The notes below the pieces were generated by a model that searched no databases, was not told the DNA's origin, and was given only the letters and a program-made list of their open reading frames with translations. 34,253 nucleotides of DNA from UBA4615 sp044342535 (lineage in GTDB: Bacteria; Pseudomonadota; Gammaproteobacteria; Burkholderiales; Burkholderiaceae_E), in NCBI GenBank assembly GCA_044342535.1, contig JBIIPQ010000009.1, positions 1-34,253 on the forward strand, given 5' to 3'. Below are positions 1 through 7,966 of this stretch, one piece after another (the stretch's first letter is position 1; the number at the start of each line of letters is the position of its first letter). The position numbers and the translations under genes are program-made.

Positions 1-319
1 CCTCCGCGGCGAGCCCGTGGTCGGCCGCGAACACCAGCATCGCGACGCGCTCGATGCGCGGCGCCTCGTGGCCGGTCGACGCCGCCAGGCACGCACCGAG
101 CCCCTGCAGCGCGCCGAGCGCGCCGGCGGGCATCGTCTTGGCGGCCCAGGCCGCCGCCACCCGCGCGGCGAGCGCGGCGTCGTCGGCCGCGGGCACCGCC
201 TCGACGCCGGCCGCCGCGAGCACGCGCCCGCGCTCGATCGCGGTCGTGCCGCAGGCCGAGCCGCCGGTGTCCGAGGCGCCGGGGAACGGGCGGGGGGGGT
301 CGGTTATCATCGCGGCCAT
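1..319 (-). CDS. cobT: Nicotinate-nucleotide--dimethylbenzimidazole phosphoribosyltransferase, N-terminal part
   Basis: This gene runs off the left edge, so only about 106 N-terminal residues are visible. CobT makes alpha-ribazole phosphate for the lower ligand of cobalamin in the cytoplasm. The visible protein contains AAKTMPAGALGALQGLG followed about 20 residues later by VFAADHGLAAE. These match the family's K-x-P-x-G-S-LG-x-LE segment and VxxADHG segment. The frame opens after a TAA. Two in-frame ATGs, with first bases at 319 and 310, are possible starts and neither has a convincing ribosome binding site. It is divergent from argB with only 24 bp between them. A run of eight C on the coding strand (292-299) lies just after the start. 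The identification rests on these motifs and the rest of the protein is not seen. Confidence 0.8.
   Translation of the reverse strand, partial: MAAMITDPPRPFPGASDTGGSACGTTAIERGRVLAAAGVEAVPAADDAALAARVAAAWAAKTMPAGALGALQGLGACLAASTGHEAPRIERVAMLVFAADHGLAAE
292..299 (-). repeat. C8 homopolymer in the first codons of cobT
   Basis: Eight consecutive C on the cobT coding strand span codons 4-7 counted from the ATG at 310. Homopolymers of this length can slip during replication. No other base run this long was noticed near a start codon in the window. Confidence 0.6.
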
Positions 320-343
320 CGCCGGATCTTAGAGCACGCATCC

Positions 344-1228
344 ATGACCGCCTCGCTGTCGCCCACCGTCAAGGCCGAGGTCCTCGCCGAGGCGCTCCCG
401 TACATCCGCCGCTTCCACGGCAAGACGATCGTCGTGAAGTACGGCGGCAACGCGATGACCGAGGAGAAGCTCAAGAAGAGCTTCGCGCACGACGTCGTGC
501 TGCTCAAGCTCGTCGGCCTGAACCCGGTGGTGGTGCACGGCGGCGGCCCGCAGATCGAGCAGCTGCTCGCCAAGGTCGGCAAGAAGGGCGAGTTCGTGCA
601 GGGCATGCGCGTGACCGACGAGGAGACGATGGACCTCGTCGAGATGGTCCTCGCCGGTCAGGTGAACAAGGAGATCGTCGAGCTGATCAACCAGGCCGGC
701 GGCAAGGCGGTCGGGCTGACCGGCCAGGACGCCGGCCTGGTGCGCGCCCGGAAGATGATGCTCGAGAGCAAGGACAGCCCGGGCGTGCGCATCGACATCG
801 GGCAGGTCGGCGAGATCGAGTCGATCGACCCGTCGATCATCACCACGCTGGCGGGCACCGGATTCATCCCGGTCATCGCGCCGATCGGCTCGGGCCGCAA
901 TGGCGAGACCTACAATATCAACGCCGACCTGGTCGCGGGCAAGATCGCCGAGGTGCTGAGGGCCGAGAAGCTGATCCTGATGACGAACACCGTCGGCGTG
1001 CTCGACCAGAACGGCAACCTGCTCACCGGCCTGACCGCCAAGAAGATCGACGAGCTGTTCGAGGACGGCACGATCTCCGGCGGCATGCTGCCGAAGATCG
1101 CGTCGGCGCTCGACGCCGCGCGCGGCGGCGTGCATTCGGTGCACATCATCGACGGCCGCGTCGACCACGCGCTGCTGCTCGAGATCATGACCGACCAGGG
1201 CGTCGGGACGATGATCCGCAGCCGGTGA
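344..1228 (+). CDS. argB: Acetylglutamate kinase
   Basis: ArgB phosphorylates N-acetyl-L-glutamate, the second step of arginine synthesis, in the cytoplasm. The 294-residue product is close to the usual betaproteobacterial length. It shows the amino-acid-kinase glycine-rich segment IVVKYGGNAM near the N-terminus, VVVHGGGPQI at the acetylglutamate site, and the C-terminal GGMLPKIASALDAARGGV segment. The leading helix before the kinase core (ALPYIRRFHGKTI) resembles that of arginine-inhibited enzymes, so feedback inhibition is likely but inferred. The ATG at 344 was chosen because homology starts directly after it; the open frame upstream of it overlaps cobT on the opposite strand. The stop overlaps the GTG of the next gene, so the two are probably translationally coupled. 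Confidence 0.95.
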   Translation: MTASLSPTVKAEVLAEALPYIRRFHGKTIVVKYGGNAMTEEKLKKSFAHDVVLLKLVGLNPVVVHGGGPQIEQLLAKVGKKGEFVQGMRVTDEETMDLVEMVLAGQVNKEIVELINQAGGKAVGLTGQDAGLVRARKMMLESKDSPGVRIDIGQVGEIESIDPSIITTLAGTGFIPVIAPIGSGRNGETYNINADLVAGKIAEVLRAEKLILMTNTVGVLDQNGNLLTGLTAKKIDELFEDGTISGGMLPKIASALDAARGGVHSVHIIDGRVDHALLLEIMTDQGVGTMIRSR

Positions 1229-1992
1229 GCCTCGCGCTCGTGCGGGCAGCGCGCCGCCCGCCCGGCGCCGAGCGCCCGCCCCCGGGCTCGCCACGCGCCC
1301 GGACGGTCTGGCTGCTCGACCTCGACAACACGCTGCACGACGCGCTGCCGTCGATCATGCCGCGCATCAACCGCGCGATGACCGACTACGTGATGCGCAC
1401 CGTCGGCCTCGACGAGGCCGCGGCGAGCGCGCTGCGCGTGCAGTACTGGCGCCGCTACGGCGCCACCCTGCTCGGCATGGTCCGCCACCACGGCGTCGAT
1501 CCGCACGCCTTCCTGCGCGAGACCCATCCCTTTCCCGACCTGCACCGGCTGGTGCGGCGCGACGTCCGGCTCGCCCACCTGCTGCGCCGGCTGCCGGGCC
1601 GCAAGATCGTCGTCACCAACGCGCCCGCGGCCTACGCGGGCGGCGTGATCGCCGCGCTCGGCATCGGCCCGCTGCTCGACGGCATGATCGCGATCGAGCA
1701 GATGCACAGCGCCGGCGTCCTCCATCCGAAGCCCTCGCGGCCGATGCTCGGCAAGCTGCTGGCACGGCTGCGGCTGCCGGCCTCGCGCTGCGTGCTGGTC
1801 GAGGACACGGTGGAGAACCTGCGCGCGGCCCGCCACTGCGGCGTGCGCACGGTCCTCGTCAGCGGCATCGCCTGGGGCCGACGGCCCGCTTGGCAGCGTC
1901 CGAGGCGCGGCCAGCGTGGCATAGACGTACACGTCCGATCGGTTGTACAGTTAGCGCGTACTCCGCTCGCAGGCCGCACCCATGCACACTGA
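1225..1992 (+). CDS. HAD-family pyrimidine 5'-nucleotidase
   Basis: The predicted role is dephosphorylation of pyrimidine nucleoside monophosphates by a haloacid-dehalogenase-fold enzyme. Motif I is LLDLDNTLHD at about residue 30, with the two catalytic aspartates in DLDNT. Motif II is VVTNAP with its threonine, and the late acidic motif is VLVEDTVENLRAA. The 255-residue product begins with a GTG that overlaps the argB stop. The first 25 residues or so are Arg/Pro-rich and weakly conserved in look, so a later start is possible. The last codons overlap slmA by 11 bp, so the slmA promoter, if it has one, lies inside this gene. The argB–nucleotidase–slmA order is one I associate with Burkholderiales. 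The exact substrate is inferred from the family. Confidence 0.85.
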   Translation: MSLALVRAARRPPGAERPPPGSPRARTVWLLDLDNTLHDALPSIMPRINRAMTDYVMRTVGLDEAAASALRVQYWRRYGATLLGMVRHHGVDPHAFLRETHPFPDLHRLVRRDVRLAHLLRRLPGRKIVVTNAPAAYAGGVIAALGIGPLLDGMIAIEQMHSAGVLHPKPSRPMLGKLLARLRLPASRCVLVEDTVENLRAARHCGVRTVLVSGIAWGRRPAWQRPRRGQRGIDVHVRSVVQLARTPLAGRTHAH

Positions 1993-2635
1993 CGCAGACA
2001 CGCCCGAGCCCGCCGACACTTCCGACCCCTCTGTCGGCGAGCCGACCCACCGGGGCCGGGTCCGTCCGAAGCCGGGCGAGCGCCGCCTGCAGATCCTCCA
2101 GACGCTCGCCCAGATGCTGCAGGAGCCGGGCGGCGACCGGGTGACCACCGCGGCCCTGGCCGGCCGGCTCGAGGTGTCCGAGGCGGCGCTCTACCGCCAC
2201 TTCGCGAGCAAGGCCCAGATGTTCGAGGGCCTGATCGGCTTCATCGAGCAGAGCGTCTTCGGGCTGATCAACCAGATCGTCGCCCAGGAGCCGGACCCGC
2301 TGAAGCAGCTGCGCTCGATCGTGCTGATGCTGCTCGGGTTCGCCGAGCGCAACCCGGGCATGACGCGGGTGCTGATCGGCGATGCGCTGGTCACCGAGGA
2401 CGCGCGGCTGCAGAGCCGCATCAACCAGCTGCACGACCGCATCGAGGCGTCGATCAAGCAGTGCTTCCGCAACGCGATCGAGCAGGGCCGCCTGCCGCCG
2501 GAGAACGACCCGGGTGCGCGTGCGAACCTGCTGCTGTCCTTCGTGCTGGGGCGCTGGCTGCGCTTCGCCAAGACCGGCTTCAAGCGTCCGCCCGCCGAAG
2601 GGCTCGACAAGCAGGTGGTGCTGCTCATCACCTGA
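1982..2635 (+). CDS. slmA: TetR-family nucleoid occlusion factor
   Basis: SlmA binds chromosomal sites and blocks FtsZ assembly over the nucleoid. The 217-residue protein has a 30-residue acidic and proline-rich leader, then a TetR-type helix-turn-helix (VTTAALAGRLEVSEAALYRHFASKAQMFEGL, split as VTTAALAGRLEVSEAA and LYRHFASKAQ) at about residues 54-85. The C-terminal half follows the SlmA pattern, with LLGFAERNPGMTRVLIGDAL and the late LLSFVLGRWLRFAKTGFKRPP. E. coli SlmA has 198 residues; the extra length here is the N-terminal leader. Calling it SlmA rather than a generic TetR rests on that C-terminal pattern and on linkage to argB. The start at 1982 overlaps the nucleotidase stop. Confidence 0.88.
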   Translation: MHTDADTPEPADTSDPSVGEPTHRGRVRPKPGERRLQILQTLAQMLQEPGGDRVTTAALAGRLEVSEAALYRHFASKAQMFEGLIGFIEQSVFGLINQIVAQEPDPLKQLRSIVLMLLGFAERNPGMTRVLIGDALVTEDARLQSRINQLHDRIEASIKQCFRNAIEQGRLPPENDPGARANLLLSFVLGRWLRFAKTGFKRPPAEGLDKQVVLLIT

Positions 2636-2973
2636 GCGCGGGGGCGCACTTCGGCGCGCGGGCGCGGATCACCGCGAGGATGGTCGCGGACCCCCCGGGC
2701 ACCGTCCCGCGGACTCCCCGATTCGTGCACCGTGAACGGGCTCGTGCGAGGCGCTCGTATCGTTCACTGCAACCGCACGCCCTCCCGCCGCGGTTTCCGG
2801 CATGAGCCCGATGCCGCGGCCGATCGTCCGCTTGCGGGCTCGCCCGTTCGGGTGTCATTCTCGTGAGACATGGCCGGCGCAGATCCGGCCGCAGGAGGAG
2901 ACACGGACCGGCCCCGCCCGCGCGCGGCGCCGCGTCGCGCCGTCCCTCCCGCGCACATCGGGAGACGACACAC
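2636..2973. other. 338-bp gap before the ligase operon
   Basis: No convincing gene is seen here. The open frame that runs into the ligase from 2863 is Arg-rich and lacks homology-like character before 2974. The gap contains a 7-bp inverted repeat (2732-2767) and a small TCTC-GT-GAGA repeat near 2855. It is probably the promoter region of the 2974-11550 operon. No clear -10/-35 pair and no terminator with a T-tract after slmA was found. Confidence 0.5.
2732..2767. promoter_or_regulatory. Inverted repeat GTGAACG-N22-CGTTCAC, possible operator
   Basis: The left arm GTGAACG is at 2732-2738 and the right arm CGTTCAC at 2761-2767. It lies about 205 bp upstream of the ligase start in non-coding DNA. 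An operator role is inferred only from symmetry and position. No regulator gene for this operon is in the immediate neighbourhood apart from slmA. Confidence 0.3.
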
Positions 2974-4488
2974 GTGGACGTGCCGCACTACGACTGGATC
3001 GCCCACCACGCGATGGTGACGCCGGGGGCGCCCGCGCAGGAGGACCTGCACTCCGGGCGCCGCTTCACGTATCGGGAGATGCACCGGCGTGTCGACGCCT
3101 GGGCCGCCTGGCTCCAGCAGGACGCCGGCGTGCGGCCCGGTGACCGGGTCGCGACGCTCTGCCACAACTCCACCGACGCGAACGAGATGATGTTCGCGGC
3201 CCAGCGGGCCGGCGCGATCCACCTGCCGCTCAACTGGCGGCTCGCCGTCCCCGAGCTCGAGTTCATCCTGAACGACGCGACGCCGACCGTGCTCGTCTAC
3301 AGCGAGGAGTTCGCGCCGCAGGTCGCCGAGCTGCGCGGGCGCTGCGCGCTGCCGCACGTGGTCTCCAAGCGCGACGGCGAGGACAGCGGCTACGAGCGCG
3401 CGATCGCCGCCGGCCGCACGCTGGCCGCGCCGCCGCGGCCGCGCCTCGACGACGTCTGGGTCCTGATGTACACCTCGGGCACCACCGGCCGGCCCAAGGG
3501 CGCGCAGATCACCTACCGCGCGCAGCTCTTCAACGCGATCCACGCGACGATGACGACCGAGCTCACGCGGCGCTCGCGCGGCCTGACCTACCTGCCGCAG
3601 TTCCACGTCGGCGGCATCTGCCTGTACGCGATGCCGTGTTTCCACATCGGCGCGAGCCTCGCGGTGATGCGCCAGTTCGATCCGCAGTGGTGCCTCGACC
3701 TGATCGGCACGCCCGCGAGCGGCATCACCCATGTCTTCGGCGTGCCGACCAACTTCCTCTTCATGAGCCAGCTGCCCGGCTTCGCCGAGGCGCGCTTCGA
3801 GCACCTGACGAGCGTGGGCATCGGCGGGGCGGCCTCGGCGCTGTCGCTGCTCGAGCTGTACGCCGACAAGGGCGTGCTGTTCCAGCAGGGCTGGGGCATG
3901 ACCGAGACCTGCACCATCGGCACGCTGCTGAGCAAGGAGCGCGCGCTCGACAAGATCGGCTCGTCCGGCCAGCAGGTGCTGCATGCGGACCTGAAGATCG
4001 TCGATCCGGCGGGCGTCGAGGTGCCGACCGGGCAGGTGGGCGAGCTGCTGATCAAGGGGCCGACGGTGACCCCGGGCTACTGGAACCGTCCCGAGGCCAA
4101 CGCCACCTCGCTGGCCGACGGCTGGCTGCGCACCGGCGACGCCGCGTACGTCGATGACGAGGGCTTCTACTACATCGTCGACCGCTGGAAGGACATGTTC
4201 ATCTCCGGCGGCGAGAACGTCTATCCGGCCGAGGTCGAGGACGCGATCTTCCGCATGCCCGGCATCGCCGAGGTGGCGGTCATCGGCGTGGCCGACGAGA
4301 AGTGGGGCGAGGTCGGCCGGGCCTTCGTGGTCCTCAAGGCCGGCTCGGGCATCGACGCCGACGACATCCTCGAGCACTGCCGGCGTCACCTGGCGCGCTT
4401 CAAGATCCCGAAGTCGATCCGCTTCGTCGCCGAGCTGCCGCACAACGCGACCGGCAAGGTGACCAAGCACGCGCTGCCGCGCGACTGA
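2974..4488 (+). CDS. Acyl-CoA synthetase / AMP-dependent ligase
   Basis: This enzyme should activate a carboxylic acid to its CoA thioester through an acyl-adenylate. The 504-residue protein has the ATP/AMP P-loop YTSGTTGRPKG at residues 166-176, the adenylate motif GWGMTETC, and the hinge region DGWLRTGDAAYVDDEGFYYI followed by DRWKDMFISGGENVYPAEVE (listed as two adjacent motifs). The catalytic lysine is in NATGKVTKHAL near the C-terminus. The GTG at 2974 was chosen because GGAGA lies 8 bp upstream and the preceding 37 codons look non-coding. It is the first gene of a run ending at 11550, with a dehydrogenase 59 bp downstream. Gene order suggests it activates an acid formed by its neighbours. 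The substrate (fatty, aromatic or other acid) cannot be told from the sequence. Confidence 0.9.
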   Translation: MDVPHYDWIAHHAMVTPGAPAQEDLHSGRRFTYREMHRRVDAWAAWLQQDAGVRPGDRVATLCHNSTDANEMMFAAQRAGAIHLPLNWRLAVPELEFILNDATPTVLVYSEEFAPQVAELRGRCALPHVVSKRDGEDSGYERAIAAGRTLAAPPRPRLDDVWVLMYTSGTTGRPKGAQITYRAQLFNAIHATMTTELTRRSRGLTYLPQFHVGGICLYAMPCFHIGASLAVMRQFDPQWCLDLIGTPASGITHVFGVPTNFLFMSQLPGFAEARFEHLTSVGIGGAASALSLLELYADKGVLFQQGWGMTETCTIGTLLSKERALDKIGSSGQQVLHADLKIVDPAGVEVPTGQVGELLIKGPTVTPGYWNRPEANATSLADGWLRTGDAAYVDDEGFYYIVDRWKDMFISGGENVYPAEVEDAIFRMPGIAEVAVIGVADEKWGEVGRAFVVLKAGSGIDADDILEHCRRHLARFKIPKSIRFVAELPHNATGKVTKHALPRD

Positions 4489-4547
4489 ACGCCCGACCCA
4501 CCCGCGCGACCCCGGCCCGTCGCCATGCCGCTCGAAGGAGCCATCGA

Positions 4548-5714
4548 ATGAAGCCCGGCAAGTATTCCTTCATCCAGCAGGAGCAGGTGATCTGGGGCCG
4601 CCCCGCGGCCGACGCGATCGCCGACGTCGCCGACGAACTCGGCGCGCAGCGCCTGTTCATCGTCGCGAGCAAGACCCTCAATCGAAAGACCGACGTGGTC
4701 GCGACGATCCGGGCGCGGCTCGGCGCGCGTGCGGTCGGCCTCTTCGACGAGACCGAGGAGCACTCGCCGCAGGGCTCGGTGCTGCGCACCGCGGCCGCCA
4801 TCGCCGCCGCCTCGCCGGACCTGATCGTGACCATCGGCGGCGGCTCGCCGATCGACACCGTCAAGGTCGCGCAGATCGTGCTGGCCGAGGGCATCGAGAC
4901 CGAGGCGCAGCTGTCCGCCTACCGGGTGACGACCAACGCCGACGGCAGCTGGAACACCCCGAAGTCCAAACCCTCGCCGATCCGCCAGATCGTCGTGCCG
5001 ACCACGCTGTCGGCCGCCGAGTTCAGCAACATCGGCGGCTCGACCGACCGCGTGCGTCAGGTCAAGGATCTGTATGTCGGCAAGACCATCTGCGCGCAGG
5101 CGGTGATCCTCGACCCCGCGGTGACCGTGCACACGCCCGAGTGGCTGTGGCTGTCGACCGGCATCCGCGCGGTCGACCATGCGGTCGAATCGATCTGCTC
5201 GCGCACGCCGAACCCGTTCGTCGACGCCGGCAGCCTCGAGGGGCTGAAGATGCTGTCGGCCTCGCTGCGCGCGAACCGGCAATCGCCGGGCGATCTCGAC
5301 ATGCGACTGCAGAGCCAGCTTGGCGTGTGGCTCGCCTCGATCGGCATCGGTCGAGTCGAATGGGGCGCGAGCCACGGCATCGGCCACCAGCTCGGCGGCG
5401 TGGCCGGTGTCGCGCATGGCCACACCTCGTGCGTGATGCTGCCCAACGTGATGCGCTGGAACCGCGAGCATGTCGCCGAGCCGCTGTCGCGGATCGCCAC
5501 CGCGTTCGGTGCGCCCGGCGGCGATGCGGCTGACCTGGTGCAGACGCTGATCCGCGATCTCGGCATGCCCACCACGCTCGGCGAGGTGAAGGTCGGCCGC
5601 GAGCACTTCGATCGGATCGCCGCGGCCGCGATGCAGAGTCCGATGGTCAAGGCGAACCCGCGGCCGATCACCGATCCCGCGCAGGTCCGCGAGATTCTCG
5701 AGTTGGCCCTGTAA
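4548..5714 (+). CDS. Iron-type alcohol dehydrogenase / maleylacetate-reductase-like enzyme
   Basis: This 388-residue protein belongs to the group III (iron-type) dehydrogenase fold, which interconverts alcohols and carbonyl compounds with NAD(P)H. The dinucleotide motif GGGSPIDT is at residues 97-104 and PTTLSAAEF at 151-159. By comparison with FucO-type enzymes (G-x-D-A-x-x-H), the first metal ligand Asp is replaced: the protein reads GIRAVDHAVES with Arg207, while His211, His280 and His290 are kept. Maleylacetate reductases also lack this Asp and work without metal, so a reductase role on a keto-acid is plausible. The ATG at 4548 follows GAAGGAG with good spacing. It is 59 bp after the ligase and 49 bp before the binding-protein gene. 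The fold is clear; the substrate and metal need are open. Confidence 0.88.
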   Translation: MKPGKYSFIQQEQVIWGRPAADAIADVADELGAQRLFIVASKTLNRKTDVVATIRARLGARAVGLFDETEEHSPQGSVLRTAAAIAAASPDLIVTIGGGSPIDTVKVAQIVLAEGIETEAQLSAYRVTTNADGSWNTPKSKPSPIRQIVVPTTLSAAEFSNIGGSTDRVRQVKDLYVGKTICAQAVILDPAVTVHTPEWLWLSTGIRAVDHAVESICSRTPNPFVDAGSLEGLKMLSASLRANRQSPGDLDMRLQSQLGVWLASIGIGRVEWGASHGIGHQLGGVAGVAHGHTSCVMLPNVMRWNREHVAEPLSRIATAFGAPGGDAADLVQTLIRDLGMPTTLGEVKVGREHFDRIAAAAMQSPMVKANPRPITDPAQVREILELAL

Positions 5715-5763
5715 GACCCCGGTACGCCCGGACCGATTCCAACAACAGCATGGAGGAGACACG

Positions 5764-6987
5764 ATGAAACACGGCAAGCTTTCCCTGGTGGCGGCGTCGA
5801 TCGCCCTGGCCCTGGCCGCGGCCGCGCCCACGGCCGACGCGCAGGGCACCGGCACCATCAAGATCGGCAACACCGGCGCCCTGACCGGCCCGTACAACGA
5901 GTTCGGCGAGGGCGTGCGCCGCGGCATCCTGATCGCGCTCGAGCGCGTCAACGCCCGCGGCGGCATCCTCGGCCGCCAGGCCGAGCTCGCGATCTCGCTC
6001 GACGACCAGCTCGTGCCCGACCGCGCGGTGCAGAACATGCGCCGCATCCTGGACGCGCCCGAGATCGACGTGGTCATCGGGCCAGGCGGCAGCGGTCCGA
6101 CGCTCGCCGTGATCGACATGGCCACCGTCGATGGCCGGGCGTACTGCAACCCGCAGGGCCAGACCCCGTCCATCGTCTATCCGGACGGCACCGACAAGCC
6201 CGCCCGCAAGAACGTCATCTCCACCGCGATCCAGAACGACGTCGAGGCGAAGGCGCTGGGCACCTACGTGGCCTCGCGCTTCAAGAAGATCGGCGTGATG
6301 CACGAGAGCACCGGCTACGGCGTGTCGGGCTCGCAGCTGCTCGGCGTCGAGATCGAGCGCCTGAGCAAGACCAAGCCGGTCGCGGTCGAGTCGTACAACC
6401 AGCGCTCGCAGGACATGACCGCGCAGATCAGCCGCGTGCAGCGCGCCGGTGCCGACGTGCTGGTCGTCGTCGGTCTCGGCGCCGACATGGCGGTGATCCG
6501 TCGCAACATGCTGCGCGCCGGCTTCGACGTGCCGCTGATCACCAGCGGCGGCGGCATCTCGCTGCCGTACAAGGAAGGCGCGGGCGAGCTGGCCGTGGGC
6601 ACGCGGGCCACGATGATCTCGACCTACCAGCCCGGCAAGACGCCGACGGGTGTCGCCAAGGAGCTGGCCGACGCCTACCAGGCGAAGTTCGGCCGCGACC
6701 GCTGGTGGGGTGACGACCCGGCCACGCCGCAGGTCTTCTTCTCGCTGACGGTGGGTGCGGGCTTCGACTGCGCGACGATGCTGCTCGAGGCGGTCCGGCT
6801 GGCTGGCGGCACCGACCGCGCCAAGGTCACCGAGGCGCTGAACCGCATCAGCAACTTCCCGGTGTCCAACGGTGCGGCGACGTTCACGCCGATGCGGCGT
6901 CTGCTGGTGCAGCCCGAGAACCTGGGCATGTTCGAGTACGTCAAGGGCGACAAGAACGACGCCGTGCTGAAGGCCGCCACGCAGTAA
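5764..6987 (+). CDS. Branched-chain-type ABC transporter substrate-binding protein
   Basis: This is the periplasmic receptor of the importer encoded downstream. The first 27 residues form a signal peptide (MKHGKLSLVAASIALALAAAA, cleavage near ADAQG). The mature protein opens with the LivK-like IKIGNTGALTGPYNEFGEGVRRG and then carries VIGPGGSGPTLAVI (these are separate segments). At 407 residues it has the usual length. A GGAGGAG ribosome binding site precedes the ATG. The neighbours (ligase, dehydrogenase, hydrolase) point to a carboxylic or aromatic compound rather than leucine, a common reassignment in this family. That reading is inference. The gap of 94 bp to the permease is GC-rich with short inverted repeats, often seen where the binding protein is made in excess. 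Confidence 0.92.
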   Translation: MKHGKLSLVAASIALALAAAAPTADAQGTGTIKIGNTGALTGPYNEFGEGVRRGILIALERVNARGGILGRQAELAISLDDQLVPDRAVQNMRRILDAPEIDVVIGPGGSGPTLAVIDMATVDGRAYCNPQGQTPSIVYPDGTDKPARKNVISTAIQNDVEAKALGTYVASRFKKIGVMHESTGYGVSGSQLLGVEIERLSKTKPVAVESYNQRSQDMTAQISRVQRAGADVLVVVGLGADMAVIRRNMLRAGFDVPLITSGGGISLPYKEGAGELAVGTRATMISTYQPGKTPTGVAKELADAYQAKFGRDRWWGDDPATPQVFFSLTVGAGFDCATMLLEAVRLAGGTDRAKVTEALNRISNFPVSNGAATFTPMRRLLVQPENLGMFEYVKGDKNDAVLKAATQ

Positions 6988-7081
6988 GCGCGGCACCGGC
7001 ACTCGCACGACGCGCCGCGCGGCGGCGGCGGGCATCCGTCCGCCCCGCCCGCGCGGCGACACCTCCAGACAGGGGAGACGA

Positions 7082-7966
7082 ATGAGCTTCGCGGCCAGCT
7101 TGATCCTGGGCGGCATCAGCGTGGGTTCGGTCTACGCGCTGATCGCGCTCGGGCTGAACCTCACGTTCCTGACGACCCGAACGCTCAACTTCGGCCAGGG
7201 CTCGCTGATGATGCTCGCGGCCGTCTCGGCCGTGCTGCTCGCGGGCATCGGGGCGAACCTCTACGTCGGGCTGCTCGGCGGCATCGTGCTGGTGGGCGTG
7301 GTCGCGGCGCTGACCGAGTCGATCGCGATCCGCCCGATCGCCAAGGTCGGCGGCAGCATGGGCTGGGTCGTGACCACGCTCGGCGTCGGCATCTTCCTGC
7401 AGGGCTTCGTCGCGAAGTTCTTCGGTTCGCAGGCGCTCGCCTTCCCGTCGTTCCTGTTCTCGGCGCGCGACTTCGTGTCCATCGGCGGCGTGCGCCTGTC
7501 GGCCCAGTACCTCGCGATCTTCGTGATCGCGCTGGCGCTGGTGATCGCCTTCGAGCTGTTCCTCAAGCGCACCGCCTGGGGCCGCGCGCTGCAGGCGGTG
7601 GCCCTCGACCCCGACCTCGCGTCGGTGATGGGCATCCCGGTGCGTCGGGTGGTGATGCTGTCCTTCGTCGGCAGCGGCGTGCTCGCCGGCGTGGCCGGTG
7701 TGCTGGTCGCGCAGATCACCGGCACGGTGGATGCCGCGTTCGGCTTCAACCTGCTGATCCTGGGCTTCGTAGCCGCGGTGCTCGGCGGCATCGGCAACAC
7801 CTGGGGCGCGCTGTTCGGCGGCGTGTTCCTCGGCGTGATCGAGAAGCTGGTCGGCGGCTACGTGTCGACCGCGGCCGAGCAGGGCATCGCGTTCGCGCTG
7901 CTGATGGTGGCGCTGGCGGTCCGGCCGCACGGGCTGCTCGGCGAGAAGGAGGTGGTCAAGGTATGA
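7082..7966 (+). CDS. Branched-chain-type ABC transporter permease (LivH family)
   Basis: This inner-membrane permease forms half of the importer's channel. It has 294 residues and about eight hydrophobic segments. It begins with SLILGGISVGSVYALIALGL, typical of LivH, and ends with the LivH-like run through GFVAAVLGGIGNTWGALFGG. The ATG at 7082 follows GGGGAGAC. Its stop shares an ATGA overlap with the next gene, so the two are translationally coupled. It pairs with the permease half of the fused protein at 7963. Confidence 0.92.
   Translation: MSFAASLILGGISVGSVYALIALGLNLTFLTTRTLNFGQGSLMMLAAVSAVLLAGIGANLYVGLLGGIVLVGVVAALTESIAIRPIAKVGGSMGWVVTTLGVGIFLQGFVAKFFGSQALAFPSFLFSARDFVSIGGVRLSAQYLAIFVIALALVIAFELFLKRTAWGRALQAVALDPDLASVMGIPVRRVVMLSFVGSGVLAGVAGVLVAQITGTVDAAFGFNLLILGFVAAVLGGIGNTWGALFGGVFLGVIEKLVGGYVSTAAEQGIAFALLMVALAVRPHGLLGEKEVVKV

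Noticed and set aside
1954..1965. GCGCGTACTCCG upstream of slmA as a SlmA binding site
   Set aside because: It matches the E. coli consensus GTGAGTACTCAC at only eight of twelve positions and lies inside the nucleotidase gene, so chance cannot be excluded.
6988..7081. The 94-bp gap in the importer operon as an internal promoter or small RNA
   Set aside because: It is GC-rich with short overlapping inverted repeats but no -10/-35 pair, so nothing specific can be supported.
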